Source: Campylobacter jejuni
Lineage (GTDB): Bacteria; Campylobacterota; Campylobacteria; Campylobacterales; Campylobacteraceae
Length of the DNA: 64,000 bases
Direction of reading: 5' to 3'
Assembly: GCF_002179635.1 (NCBI RefSeq)
Contig: NZ_NFOE01000074.1
Coordinates: forward strand, 34,808 to 98,807
A program made the position numbers and the translations under genes. Positions 54,122-61,881 of this stretch are shown here, one piece after another; position 1 is the stretch's first letter, and each line of letters begins with the position of its first letter. The notes below the pieces were generated by a model that did no database searches, was not told the DNA's origin, and saw only the letters and a list, made by a program, of their open reading frames with translations.

Positions 54122-54328
54122 TTATAATAAAGAATCTGCTATTGCTTTAGAAGTGGCTTGTAAGTCTATTTTATACGCGCCATTTTTTATTTGTGAAGCA
54201 ATCAAAGATGCTTTACTTTCCTCTGTTTTTTGAGTTTCTTTTGCCTTGTTGTTTTCTTTGTTTTCTGTTTTATTTAAATCATTAGTAGCAACTTGAGCTA
54301 CATAACTTTGATGTATAGGGTTTATCAT
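54122..54328 (-). CDS. flgM: Anti-sigma-28 factor FlgM
   Basis: A 68-residue acidic/basic protein. The C-terminal helix KASLIASQIKNGAYKIDLQA then SKAIADSLL is the FliA-binding part of FlgM. It has the short length usual in Campylobacter. It is preceded by its own sigma-28 promoter and lies in the flgI-flgJ-flgM-flgN-flgK order. It links hook completion to late gene expression. Confidence 0.88.
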   Translation of the reverse strand: MINPIHQSYVAQVATNDLNKTENKENNKAKETQKTEESKASLIASQIKNGAYKIDLQATSKAIADSLL

Positions 54329-54365
54329 TTTAAGCCTCCAGTTCTATTGAAAAACTCTAAGAACT

Positions 54366-54392
54366 ATATCGACACTTAAAAAAATAACTTAA
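54366..54392 (-). promoter_or_regulatory. Sigma-28 promoter for flgM
   Basis: On the minus strand TTAAGT (54392-54387), a T-rich spacer of 15 bases and CGATAT (54371-54366) match the Campylobacter FliA pattern (T-rich -35 region and CGATWT -10). The start would be near 54359, about 30 bases before flgM. Confidence 0.75.
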
Positions 54393-54757
54393 CCCCTTTC
54401 TTTTAAATAATCAAATAATAATTTTGAAAAACCTAACCCCCCGCTTAATGCTTTACTCATAGTATCATTATACATAGATGAATAAATTTCATCACTTGCG
54501 TCTTTTCCAAATAAAGAATTTTCTTGTTTTAAAGAAATATCCAAAACGCTTTTGATTAAAAAAGCTTCAAAAGCATCGGTTTGTTCTTTTAAAGCTTTAT
54601 CTTCATCGTTTAATGCTTGTATATGTGTTAAATCATTTTTAAAAGCACTATCTGCATAGTTTTTAGCAGCCTTGTAGCTATTGTTGTGTTTAGTAATACT
54701 TTCATAAAGCTCACTGCTATAATTTTTGCTCGCTAAATAATTATCAACTCTCATCAT
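54389..54757 (-). CDS. flgJ: FlgJ-like rod-binding protein
   Basis: A 122-residue protein matching only the N-terminal rod-capping domain of FlgJ (AFEAFLIKSVLDISLKQENSLFG, then SSMYNDTMSKALSGGLGFSKLLFDYL). The muramidase domain is absent, as in other epsilonproteobacteria. It overlaps flgI by 4 bases and is followed by the flgM promoter. Confidence 0.85.
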   Translation of the reverse strand: MMRVDNYLASKNYSSELYESITKHNNSYKAAKNYADSAFKNDLTHIQALNDEDKALKEQTDAFEAFLIKSVLDISLKQENSLFGKDASDEIYSSMYNDTMSKALSGGLGFSKLLFDYLKERG

Positions 54758-55800
54758 ATCACCTCTAATTCAGCACTAATTGCACCGGCTCTTTTTAGAT
54801 TTTGCATAATAGCTATGATATCATTTGGTGCTGCTCCAAGTTTATTTAGCATTCTAGCTATGTTTGCCACTGTTGTTTTATTGTTTGTGATTTTTAAAGT
54901 ATTAGATACGGGATCTAAAATACCACCATCTTTCATATCGATTTCATTTTGTCCTAAAGCTACGGTATTGTTTGGATCAATTTTTATAGTAATATCTTTA
55001 TGAGTGATTAATATAGGTTCAACTTCTATATTTACACCTGCTACTATAGTTCCTGTTCTTTCATCGATGATTACTTTACTTTCTGGAGTATAAGCTATAT
55101 CTTGTTCTAATACTCTTGCCATAAATTCAACATGAGAAAATTCTTCAGGTTTTGTTAATTTTATAGTTCTAGAATCTAAAGCCTTTGCTATATCTGTATC
55201 AAAAATAGTATTTAAAACTCTTTCTATATTGTTAGCTGTTTTAAAGTCCGCTTCTTTTAAGCTTAAAACTAAATCTTCACTTTGGCTAAAATTTTGTGGA
55301 ATTTCTCTTTCTACTACCGCACCATTGATAACATTTGCTGAGGTTGAGTGTGTTCCTGCTGCACCAGGTCTTGGACTAAGTCCGCCTATTGCCAAAGAAC
55401 CTTGGGCTACTGCATAAATTTCTCCATCAACACCTTTTAGAGCTGTCATAAGTAAGGTTCCACCTTGTAAAGATTTTGCATCGCCTAAAGAAGCTACACT
55501 TACATCAAGCTTATCCCCACTTCTTGCAAAAGCAGGAAGTTTTGCTGTTACCATTACTGCTGCTGTGTTTTTTGATTTTATATCGCCCGGGCTAATTTTT
55601 ACATTCATACCTTGAAGCATATTTGAAATAGATTGTAGAGTAAATTCGCTACTTGTACCATCTCCGCTTCCATTTAAGCCAACAACCAAACCATATCCTA
55701 TAAGTTGGTTATCTCTAACACCTACCACATTAGTAAGTTCTTTGATAGTAGCTGCAAAAACACTTAGACTTAGCGTTAAGCTTAAAAATAATATTCTCAT
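54754..55800 (-). CDS. flgI: Flagellar P-ring protein FlgI
   Basis: A 348-residue periplasmic protein with a signal peptide (MRILFLSLTLSLSVFA). Conserved FlgI blocks are VVGVRDNQLIGYGLVVGLNG near 25-44, GDKLDVSVASLGDAKSLQGG near 96-115, and the C-terminal LNKLGAAPNDIIAIMQNLKR. It heads the operon and has a sigma-54 promoter at 55841-55854. Confidence 0.96.
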   Translation of the reverse strand: MRILFLSLTLSLSVFAATIKELTNVVGVRDNQLIGYGLVVGLNGSGDGTSSEFTLQSISNMLQGMNVKISPGDIKSKNTAAVMVTAKLPAFARSGDKLDVSVASLGDAKSLQGGTLLMTALKGVDGEIYAVAQGSLAIGGLSPRPGAAGTHSTSANVINGAVVEREIPQNFSQSEDLVLSLKEADFKTANNIERVLNTIFDTDIAKALDSRTIKLTKPEEFSHVEFMARVLEQDIAYTPESKVIIDERTGTIVAGVNIEVEPILITHKDITIKIDPNNTVALGQNEIDMKDGGILDPVSNTLKITNNKTTVANIARMLNKLGAAPNDIIAIMQNLKRAGAISAELEVI

Positions 55801-55840
55801 CGATTCTTCCTTTAATCTATGCTATTTTACATAAATTAAA

Positions 55841-55854
55841 GCAAAAAAAGTTCC
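55841..55854 (-). promoter_or_regulatory. Sigma-54 promoter for the flgI operon
   Basis: On the minus strand the sequence reads GGAACTTTTTTTGC, with GG and GC exactly 10 bases apart and TT after the GC. This is the -24/-12 signature. The start would be about 30 bases before the flgI ATG. Hook-basal body genes of Campylobacter use RpoN with FlgR. Confidence 0.82.
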
Positions 55855-55858
55855 AAAT

Positions 55859-56515
55859 TTATATAAAGGAGTAAAAGCTTAGAGTAGTTGAGCCAAATTT
55901 TTTTTCTTTAGTTTTTTCATAATTTTGTATTTTAATTGGAGTTTTAAAAGTGCTGTGATGTTCTATAATAATGATTTTTACATTTGAATTTTGTATATTT
56001 TCTATCAATTTTAAAGTTTTTTCATAAATATCAAAAAAACCTTCTCTAATATCAAAAGGCGGATCAAGATATAAAATAATATCTTCTTTGGAATTTTGAA
56101 TAATTTGAGGAGTTTTTTTAAAAGTATCATCATTAAAACAAAGAGTATTTTGATCAACACTAGAAGCGTTTTTTAAAGCTATTTCATAAGCCTTTTTATC
56201 TTTTTCTATGGCATAACTTTTTAAACAACCATTACTTCTTGCTTCTAATGCCATCAAAGCGCTTCCTCCAAAGGCCTCTATAAAAACCTTATCTTGTAAA
56301 GAAAAACGCAAAACATTAAAAACACATGATTTTACTATGCTTTTAGTGCTTCTTGTGGTATCTAGGCCAGGAAGTAAAATTTTTTTACCCTTATAAATTC
56401 CACTTTCTATGGTGGTGTAAATTTTTTGAGTTTGTTTTTTTGAGTTTGTTTTTTTACCTTCTTTGTAATTTTTCAAAAAATCTTTTACGCTTTGATATTC
56501 TTGTGTTTTATACAT
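55859..56515 (-). CDS. rsmD: 16S rRNA (guanine966-N2)-methyltransferase RsmD-like
   Basis: A 218-residue methyltransferase. LPGLDTTRSTKSIVKSCVFN near residue 49 is the RNA-binding start. The SAM site is VFIEAFGGSALMALEARSNG near 84, and the catalytic motif is LYLDPPFDIREG near 148 (DPPF). The first 40 residues are a Lys-rich extension. It overlaps the next gene by 8 bases. Confidence 0.85.
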   Translation of the reverse strand: MYKTQEYQSVKDFLKNYKEGKKTNSKKQTQKIYTTIESGIYKGKKILLPGLDTTRSTKSIVKSCVFNVLRFSLQDKVFIEAFGGSALMALEARSNGCLKSYAIEKDKKAYEIALKNASSVDQNTLCFNDDTFKKTPQIIQNSKEDIILYLDPPFDIREGFFDIYEKTLKLIENIQNSNVKIIIIEHHSTFKTPIKIQNYEKTKEKKFGSTTLSFYSFI

Positions 56516-56903
56516 TATTGTTTTCTTCTTTGATGAGGTTTTTTAACTCTGTTTTGTAAAGATTAAATATTGCATCGATTTTTTCATGACTTTCTTGACG
56601 CAATTGCTCTAAAATGGCTTCACATTTTTGATTCATGATTTTTTTCTCACGCATAGCTATTTTATAGGCAATATTTTGTAAACTTGTATTAAAATCATTT
56701 AAAGCATTAATTAATTCCTCTATATTAAAAGGATGAGATAAAAAGTTTGATTTTTTATTAATGATAAATTGTGGTTTTTGCGTGTTGATTTTTTCATCGC
56801 ACACCAAAAAATCACAATCTTTTTTTAAAACCAAAAAATCTTTTAAAGCAATTTCCAAAGTTTTTTCTAAAATTAAATCTTTACATTCAAGAGCGATTTT
56901 CAT
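56508..56903 (-). CDS. Hypothetical protein, possible degenerate receiver-like domain
   Basis: A 131-residue cytosolic protein. Residues 1-75 alternate short strands and helices, with FLVCDEK, FIINKKS, and LSHPFNIEELINALNDF, which recalls the last strand and helix of response-regulator receivers (Lys-Pro-Phe region). The phospho-acceptor pattern is not intact. Residues 80-131 form a charged coiled coil. C. jejuni Cj1460 sits here (recalled). It overlaps both neighbours. No function assigned. Confidence 0.55.
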   Translation of the reverse strand: MKIALECKDLILEKTLEIALKDFLVLKKDCDFLVCDEKINTQKPQFIINKKSNFLSHPFNIEELINALNDFNTSLQNIAYKIAMREKKIMNQKCEAILEQLRQESHEKIDAIFNLYKTELKNLIKEENNNV

Positions 56904-57591
56904 TGATTAAACTCACTTTTAATTTATGTTTTTTCAAAGTATATGGTACTATACCTAGAGCTAAATTTGCAAGTTCTGCAAAACTTAAAATATAAAAATC
57001 TTCAAAATTCCTATTTGAAATAGTTTGTAGTTCTTTGGAGCATTTATCAAACATATAAAAAGAGTAAAAATCTTCAACTACTAAAAAATCACAACCGCTA
57101 TCATAAGCATCTAACATAATAGCGGCTGCATTTTTATAAGCTAACTCAGCGTTTAAATTTAAAAAACTATAACCGCAACTTTTGTATTTTCTTTCAAAAT
57201 CTATTATATTTGCTTTAAGTATTTTAGCAAGCTCTAAAGAACAACTTGCATTCGAAAATCCTTGGTATATGCCTATATTAAATTGATTAAAAAAATACTT
57301 AATATGCTCTTGTTTAAGGTAATCTAAAAAAACTTTTGGGGCATATTGAATTTTTTCAATTTTACTCATAATCTCATAAGAGCTGTATTCGCAAGCTAAG
57401 ATATTATCCTCACCCATCATTCTTGAATATTCATCTAAAATGTCTTTAGGATCATAATCAATAATAAAATAATTTTTTCCTAAAGGTTTTTCATAAAGAG
57501 CATTTTCAACATTAATTTTATCTAAAATATTTTTGATAATATCAAAATGGCAGAATAAATCATTGTTGCTGTTAGTATAAATTTTATACAT
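56887..57591 (-). CDS. HdrB/SdhE-like protein with degenerate CCG domain
   Basis: A 234-residue protein. From about residue 105 it follows the second half of HdrB-type CCG domains: a strand plus C117, then a FERKYKSCGYSFLN segment (CCG reduced to S138-C139-G140), an alanine-rich helix, SGCDFLVVEDF where CxxC would normally follow, and a final FAELANLALGI helix. The full set of cluster cysteines is lacking. It overlaps the 131-residue gene and follows the SdhB-like gene by 9 bases. It is probably a structural or regulatory relic of a heterodisulfide-reductase-like or SdhE-like subunit. Confidence 0.6.
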   Translation of the reverse strand: MYKIYTNSNNDLFCHFDIIKNILDKINVENALYEKPLGKNYFIIDYDPKDILDEYSRMMGEDNILACEYSSYEIMSKIEKIQYAPKVFLDYLKQEHIKYFFNQFNIGIYQGFSNASCSLELAKILKANIIDFERKYKSCGYSFLNLNAELAYKNAAAIMLDAYDSGCDFLVVEDFYSFYMFDKCSKELQTISNRNFEDFYILSFAELANLALGIVPYTLKKHKLKVSLINENRS

Positions 57592-57600
57592 TTTTATTCC

Positions 57601-58239
57601 TTAAAATATATTTCTTGCAAGACCTGATTTTACAAGCATAACTTTTAATTCTTTAATATAAGATTCATAATCAAGTTCATTGGATGAAATAAAATTTTTA
57701 AATTTAGTGTGATAATAAATCCCTTTTTCTTCGTCTGCGACTAATTTTAAAAATTGCGGTGCTTTTTCTGGATATTTAAGTAACATCTTATAAGCAAATA
57801 TAAAAAAGCTATCACCTAGATATTCAGGTAAAAATTCTCTAGCTTCACTTGTATAATATAAAAAATCATATTGTTTGTAAAGTTCTACATCGTGTATATC
57901 AATAAGTCCTTTAAAAAGTTCTAATTTTTCTAAAAAATCGCCTTTATCCATGATTAAATCTTTAATAGCTCTTTTAGTATCGAGTGGTTCTATGATGAGT
58001 TCTTTTCCAAATTTTTCAATGATATTATTTAAATCTCTTCTTTGTCTAATAGCAACTTGGTTGATTTTAATGCAACTTTCTGGATTTTCTTCAAAGTCAA
58101 AATATATATCATCTTTTTTCACTTGCACTAAAATATCATAAACACTTTTAAAATTTTTACTATCATAAACATAAGGTTTATAATAAGCTAAATAATCACT
58201 ATCTTTATCAAAACGAAAAATTCTTAAAGTTATTTGCAT
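57601..58239 (-). CDS. SdhB/FrdB-like protein lacking Fe-S cysteines
   Basis: A 212-residue protein. Its start MQITLRIFRFDKDSDYLAYY and the following region to IEPLDTKRAIKDLIMDKGDF track the N-terminal ferredoxin domain of succinate dehydrogenase/fumarate reductase iron-sulfur subunits. The C-terminal APQFLKLVADEEKGIYYHTK resembles the region before their second cluster. Only one Cys (C56) remains in the whole protein, so no cluster can form. It opens a four-gene run with the HdrB-like gene, the 131-residue gene and rsmD. DUF5644 is probably the family name (recalled). Confidence 0.6.
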   Translation of the reverse strand: MQITLRIFRFDKDSDYLAYYKPYVYDSKNFKSVYDILVQVKKDDIYFDFEENPESCIKINQVAIRQRRDLNNIIEKFGKELIIEPLDTKRAIKDLIMDKGDFLEKLELFKGLIDIHDVELYKQYDFLYYTSEAREFLPEYLGDSFFIFAYKMLLKYPEKAPQFLKLVADEEKGIYYHTKFKNFISSNELDYESYIKELKVMLVKSGLARNIF

Positions 58240-58322
58240 ATTTTATCCTTGGTATTATTTTTCATTATATACATTTTAAACTTATAAAAATTTGATTATT
58301 ATATAAAATTAAAAGCTTTTTG

Positions 58323-58330
58323 TATAAAAT
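58323..58330 (+). promoter_or_regulatory. Extended -10 of thiL, possibly leaderless
   Basis: TGTATAAAAT (58321-58330) has an extended -10 and lies only 6 bases before the thiL ATG (58337). Transcription would start at or within a couple of bases of the A of the ATG. No ribosome site is present upstream. Confidence 0.5.
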
Positions 58331-58336
58331 ACTCAC

Positions 58337-59158
58337 ATGGATAAAGAAAAATTTATTATCAATGCCTTTGCTAATCCTATCAATGGAGATGATGGGGCAA
58401 TCATCGATGGATATTGTTATTCTAAAGATTTATTTTGTGAAGATGTGCATTTTAAACGCTCTTGGATGAGTTTAGAGCAAATTGGTGCAAAGGCTATGCT
58501 TGTTAATATTTCTGATACAATTGCTATGAATGCTACACCAAAATACGCTCTTTTGGGGCTTTCTTTACCAAAATGTTTAGATATGAAACAAGTTAAAGCT
58601 TTGCAAAAAGGTTTGCTAGATAGTGCAAAAGAATTTGGGGTGCAAATTATAGGCGGAGACACCATAGCAGATAAGAAAATCAATATTAGTATAACTATTA
58701 TTTCTAAAGTAAATAAAAGGGCTATTTTTAGAAAAGGTTTAAAAAAAGGAGATTTGTTTGCTTTTAGTGGGAAATTAGGTGAGAGTTTAAAAGGTTTAAA
58801 TATACTATTTCGCGGTGGAAAATTACATTCTAAACATCGTTTTATAAAACCAAATTTAAGGCAGAAATTTTTTTACGATATAGCAAAAAAAGTTAGAGTG
58901 AGTATGGATATTTCAGATGGTTTGAATAAAGACTTATCAAGAATGTTATTTCAAAACCAACTTAGTATAAAATTCCTTAAAAAATTAGATAAATTTAGCT
59001 TAAATAGTGCAGAAGAATATGAAATTTTATTTGCTTTTGATAAAAAACATAAAGCATTTATACAAAATATAGCTAAAAAGCATAGAGTTAAACTAAATAT
59101 TTTTGCAAAAACAACAACAGGAAGGTATAAATTTTATGGAAGAGAACATCATTTTTAA
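58337..59158 (+). CDS. thiL: Thiamine-monophosphate kinase ThiL
   Basis: A 273-residue enzyme of the PurM/ThiL fold that phosphorylates thiamine monophosphate to the diphosphate cofactor. The metal and nucleotide motifs are GDDGAIIDG near residue 18, [23 protein letters not shown] near 112, and [16 protein letters not shown] near 192. Slightly short for the family. It overlaps the truD start by 23 bases. Confidence 0.87.
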   Translation: MDKEKFIINAFANPINGDDGAIIDGYCYSKDLFCEDVHFKRSWMSLEQIGAKAMLVNISDTIAMNATPKYALLGLSLPKCLDMKQVKALQKGLLDSAKEFGVQIIGGDTIADKKINISITIISKVNKRAIFRKGLKKGDLFAFSGKLGESLKGLNILFRGGKLHSKHRFIKPNLRQKFFYDIAKKVRVSMDISDGLNKDLSRMLFQNQLSIKFLKKLDKFSLNSAEEYEILFAFDKKHKAFIQNIAKKHRVKLNIFAKTTTGRYKFYGREHHF

Positions 59159-60260
59159 ACCCCTATATGCTTTAAAACATAGCCCGATAAATGTGTATTT
59201 TTCGAAAAATAGCAATGATTTTGTAGTAAGAGAAAAGCCTTTGTATGAATTTAGTGGTAAAGGTGAACATTTAATTTTGCATATACAAAAAAAGGATCTT
59301 AGCACTAGTGAAGCTTTGAGAATTTTAAGTGAGCAAAGTGGTGTTAAAATGAAAGATTTTGGTTATAGTGGTTTAAAAGATAAACAAGGTTTAACTTTTC
59401 AATATATTTCTATGCCTAAAAAATTTGAAGAAGGTTTAAAAAATTTTAAACATGATAAGATAAAAATTTTAGAAAGTTTTTATCATGATAATAAACTTAG
59501 AATAGGGCATTTGAAAGGAAATTCATTTTTTATAAGATTAAAAAAAGTTTCAAAAGTAGATGCTTTAAAAATAGAACAAGCTTTCAAAAATATCCAAGAA
59601 CAAGGTTTTGCTAATTATTTTGGATATCAGCGTTTTGGTAAATTTCAAGATAATTTTTCACAAGGACTAGAAATTTTAAAAGGTAAAAAAATCAAAAATA
59701 AAAAAATGCAAGAATTTTTAATTTCTGCTTTTCAAAGTGAGCTTTTTAATAGATATTTGAGCAAAAGAGTAGAATTATCACATTTTATCAATGATTTTAG
59801 TGAAAAAGAAATAAAACAAATTTATGATTTAGAAAAAGATGAAATCAAAAGTTTAAAAAATCAAAAGCAGTTTTTTAAGCTTTTAAAGGGCGAAGTTTTA
59901 GGACATTACCCTTTTGGTAAATGTTTTATATGTGAAGATTTATCAAGTGAAGTAGAAAGATTTAATCAAAAAGATATTAGCGCAATGGGTCTTTTAATAG
60001 GTTCTAAAGCTTATGAAGCAAACGAAGGTTTAGCTAAAAAATTAGAAGATGAGATTTTTTCTTTTGCATATGAGTTTAAAGATAAGATACAAGGTTCAAG
60101 ACGCTTTATGTGGTCTTATTTGCAAGATTGCAAAAGTCATTATGATGAAGAAAAAGCTCATTTTACTTTGGAATTTTTCTTACAAAAAGGCTCGTATGCT
60201 ACGGTAGTCTTAGAAGAAATTTTACATACAGATATCTTTGAACAAACCCATAATATATAA
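59136..60260 (+). CDS. truD: tRNA pseudouridine(13) synthase TruD
   Basis: A 374-residue enzyme. The catalytic Asp is in [17 protein letters not shown] near residue 70. Other blocks are [28 protein letters not shown] and [10 protein letters not shown] near the C-terminus. The ATG at 59136 with AGGAAGG upstream is chosen; an earlier in-frame ATG at 59103 lies inside thiL and has no ribosome site. Confidence 0.92.
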   Translation: MEENIIFKPLYALKHSPINVYFSKNSNDFVVREKPLYEFSGKGEHLILHIQKKDLSTSEALRILSEQSGVKMKDFGYSGLKDKQGLTFQYISMPKKFEEGLKNFKHDKIKILESFYHDNKLRIGHLKGNSFFIRLKKVSKVDALKIEQAFKNIQEQGFANYFGYQRFGKFQDNFSQGLEILKGKKIKNKKMQEFLISAFQSELFNRYLSKRVELSHFINDFSEKEIKQIYDLEKDEIKSLKNQKQFFKLLKGEVLGHYPFGKCFICEDLSSEVERFNQKDISAMGLLIGSKAYEANEGLAKKLEDEIFSFAYEFKDKIQGSRRFMWSYLQDCKSHYDEEKAHFTLEFFLQKGSYATVVLEEILHTDIFEQTHNI

Positions 60261-60268
60261 TTAAAAAT

Positions 60269-60283
60269 GATATTGAGTATCAG
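60269..60283 (+). promoter_or_regulatory. Fur box 1
   Basis: TGATATTGAGTATCA is a 7-1-7 palindrome close to the Fur consensus TGATAAT-N-ATTATCA. It lies just upstream of the -10 (60306-60311) of the DUF2325-fldA operon. Confidence 0.7.
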
Positions 60284-60305
60284 TTAAAATTTATCTTTTA
60301 TAAAT

Positions 60306-60322
60306 TATAATAACAATTATCA
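60306..60322 (+). promoter_or_regulatory. -10 element and overlapping Fur box 2
   Basis: TATAAT (60306-60311) overlaps TAATAACAATTATCA (60308-60322), which matches the Fur 7-1-7 consensus at about 12 of 14 positions. Binding here would block RNA polymerase. The start of translation is 23 bases downstream. Confidence 0.7.
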
Positions 60323-60344
60323 TTTTTATAAAAAGGAAAGCTCA

Positions 60345-60662
60345 ATGTCAGTTTTGGTTATCGGAGCAGATGAAATAACTCCAATTAAGGCAGTTTTAAC
60401 AAACCTAGGTGCAAAAAATATAGAGCATTGGGATGCTAGAAATGAAAATAGGGTAAATAGAAAACCCATTCCTCAAAATACTGAATGTATAGTTATGCTT
60501 ACTAGTTTTTTAAACCATAATACTATGAAAAAAATCAAAACAGAGGCAAAAAAACGCAATATACCTTTAGTTTGTGCTAAACGCAGTGTGAGTTGTGTGT
60601 ATTGTGAATACTGTAAGGTTTTTGGTCTTGATCAAACATATGAGTGTTCAAAAAAGGATTAA
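60345..60662 (+). CDS. DUF2325 family protein
   Basis: A 105-residue protein with a Rossmann-like start (SVLVIGADEITPIKAVLTNLG). A C-terminal cysteine cluster, CVYCEYCKVFG plus a later Cys (ECSKKD), may bind metal or be redox active. It is first in a three-gene operon with a hypothetical gene and fldA, under two Fur boxes. C. jejuni Cj1384c-Cj1382c have the same order and are reported as Fur-repressed (recalled). Function unknown. Confidence 0.8.
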   Translation: MSVLVIGADEITPIKAVLTNLGAKNIEHWDARNENRVNRKPIPQNTECIVMLTSFLNHNTMKKIKTEAKKRNIPLVCAKRSVSCVYCEYCKVFGLDQTYECSKKD

Positions 60663-60663
60663 T

Positions 60664-61356
60664 ATGTTTGGATTTAATGAAAAAGAGGATTTTATACCTA
60701 AAATATTTAGAGATTTAGAGCGAAAAAGTATTCATTATATTTTTTTAAATTTATATAATTCTTTGGTTGAAAACGAATTAAAAATACCTTATATCTATGC
60801 AAAACAAGCTAGTTGTTTAAGAAATATTTTTGAGTTAAAAATTCAAAATATGAGTACAGAAAGAACTTTGAGATTTGGTAGAGTAAAACAATTTTGTCCA
60901 TGTTCTCATAAAATCATCAAAGCATATAAAGAAGGAAATTTAAATAAAATACAGCTTGAATCAAATATACCAAAATATACTTTAGCTAAATTAATACAAA
61001 ATGTGTTTTTATCATCTAGTTTTACTTTGCCTTTGCAAGTGGCTTTTGAAGCTTTTGTGTATGATAAAATTTGTAAAAGCAATACTAAATCCAAAGTAAA
61101 GATTTGTAAAAATATTATTATCATCAATGAAAAAATAGCGGTTATGCCTTTATTTTATAAAGATAATGATAAAGATATAGAGCTTGCCTTGCAATTTATA
61201 AAAGATAATTCTTTTGAAAGGTTTTATATTGTGTATCCAAGAAATAAAAATTTCACTCAACACAAAGAAATAAGACATAATTTATGTGAAAATAATAAAA
61301 CTTCGCTAAAATTAGTCCCCTATACTATTAATAATCAAATTTTAAGGAGATGTTAA
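60664..61356 (+). CDS. Hypothetical protein of the Fur-regulated flavodoxin operon
   Basis: A 230-residue cytosolic protein, helical in its first part, with a Cys pair in VKQFCPCSHKIIKAY near residue 79. A later beta-rich part has KNIIIINEKIAVMPLFY. The ATG at 60664, one base after the previous stop, is chosen over an in-frame ATG inside the previous gene. fldA follows without a gap. I do not recognise the family beyond the C. jejuni Cj1383c position. Confidence 0.72.
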   Translation: MFGFNEKEDFIPKIFRDLERKSIHYIFLNLYNSLVENELKIPYIYAKQASCLRNIFELKIQNMSTERTLRFGRVKQFCPCSHKIIKAYKEGNLNKIQLESNIPKYTLAKLIQNVFLSSSFTLPLQVAFEAFVYDKICKSNTKSKVKICKNIIIINEKIAVMPLFYKDNDKDIELALQFIKDNSFERFYIVYPRNKNFTQHKEIRHNLCENNKTSLKLVPYTINNQILRRC

Positions 61357-61848
61357 ATGTCAATAGCAGTAATTTATGGTAGCTCTATGGGTAATACTGA
61401 AAGTGCAGCAAATATGATTGCTCAAAAATTAGGAATTTCTGATGTATTAAATATTGCAGATATTAATGCAGAAAAAATAAATTCTTATGATAAATTAATT
61501 TGTGGTACTTCTACTTGGGGAAGTGGAGATTTTCAAGATGATTGGGATGGTTTTGATTTTTCTGCTTTAAATCTTAGTGGCAAAACTGTTGCAGTTTTTG
61601 GTATGGGAGATAGTGAAAGTTATTCAGATACTTATTGTAGTGCTATGGGTAAACTTGCTCAAGCTTTAAAAACAGCAGGCGCAAATTTAGTTGGTGCTGT
61701 TTCTACAGGTGGTTATACTTTTGAAGCAAGTGATGCTGTAGAAGGTGATAAATTTGTAGGATTAGCATTGGACAATGACAATCATGAAGATTTAACAGAA
61801 AGTAGAATCGATGCTTGGCTAGAGCAAATTAGACCTTCTTTTTCTTAA
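61357..61848 (+). CDS. fldA: Flavodoxin FldA
   Basis: A 163-residue FMN electron carrier. The phosphate loop YGSSMGNTESAA is at about 6-17. FMN-flanking loops are STWGSGDFQDDW near 53 and GMGDSESYSDTYCSA near 86. It is the expected electron acceptor of Por (42103). Fur boxes upstream suggest it is raised under low iron. Confidence 0.95.
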   Translation: MSIAVIYGSSMGNTESAANMIAQKLGISDVLNIADINAEKINSYDKLICGTSTWGSGDFQDDWDGFDFSALNLSGKTVAVFGMGDSESYSDTYCSAMGKLAQALKTAGANLVGAVSTGGYTFEASDAVEGDKFVGLALDNDNHEDLTESRIDAWLEQIRPSFS

Positions 61849-61851
61849 TAA

Positions 61852-61876
61852 AAAAGATGCCTAAAAGGCATCTTTT
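61852..61876. terminator. Bidirectional terminator between fldA and the chemoreceptor gene
   Basis: AAAAGATGCCT (61852-61862) pairs with AGGCATCTTTT (61866-61876) around AAA, an 11-bp perfect stem with T runs reading both ways. It closes two convergent genes. Confidence 0.88.
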
Positions 61877-61881
61877 GTGTT

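Noticed and set aside
54433..54442. Run of six C in flgJ as a phase-variable tract
   Set aside because: Campylobacter phase-variable tracts are usually eight or more G/C, and the frame here is intact.
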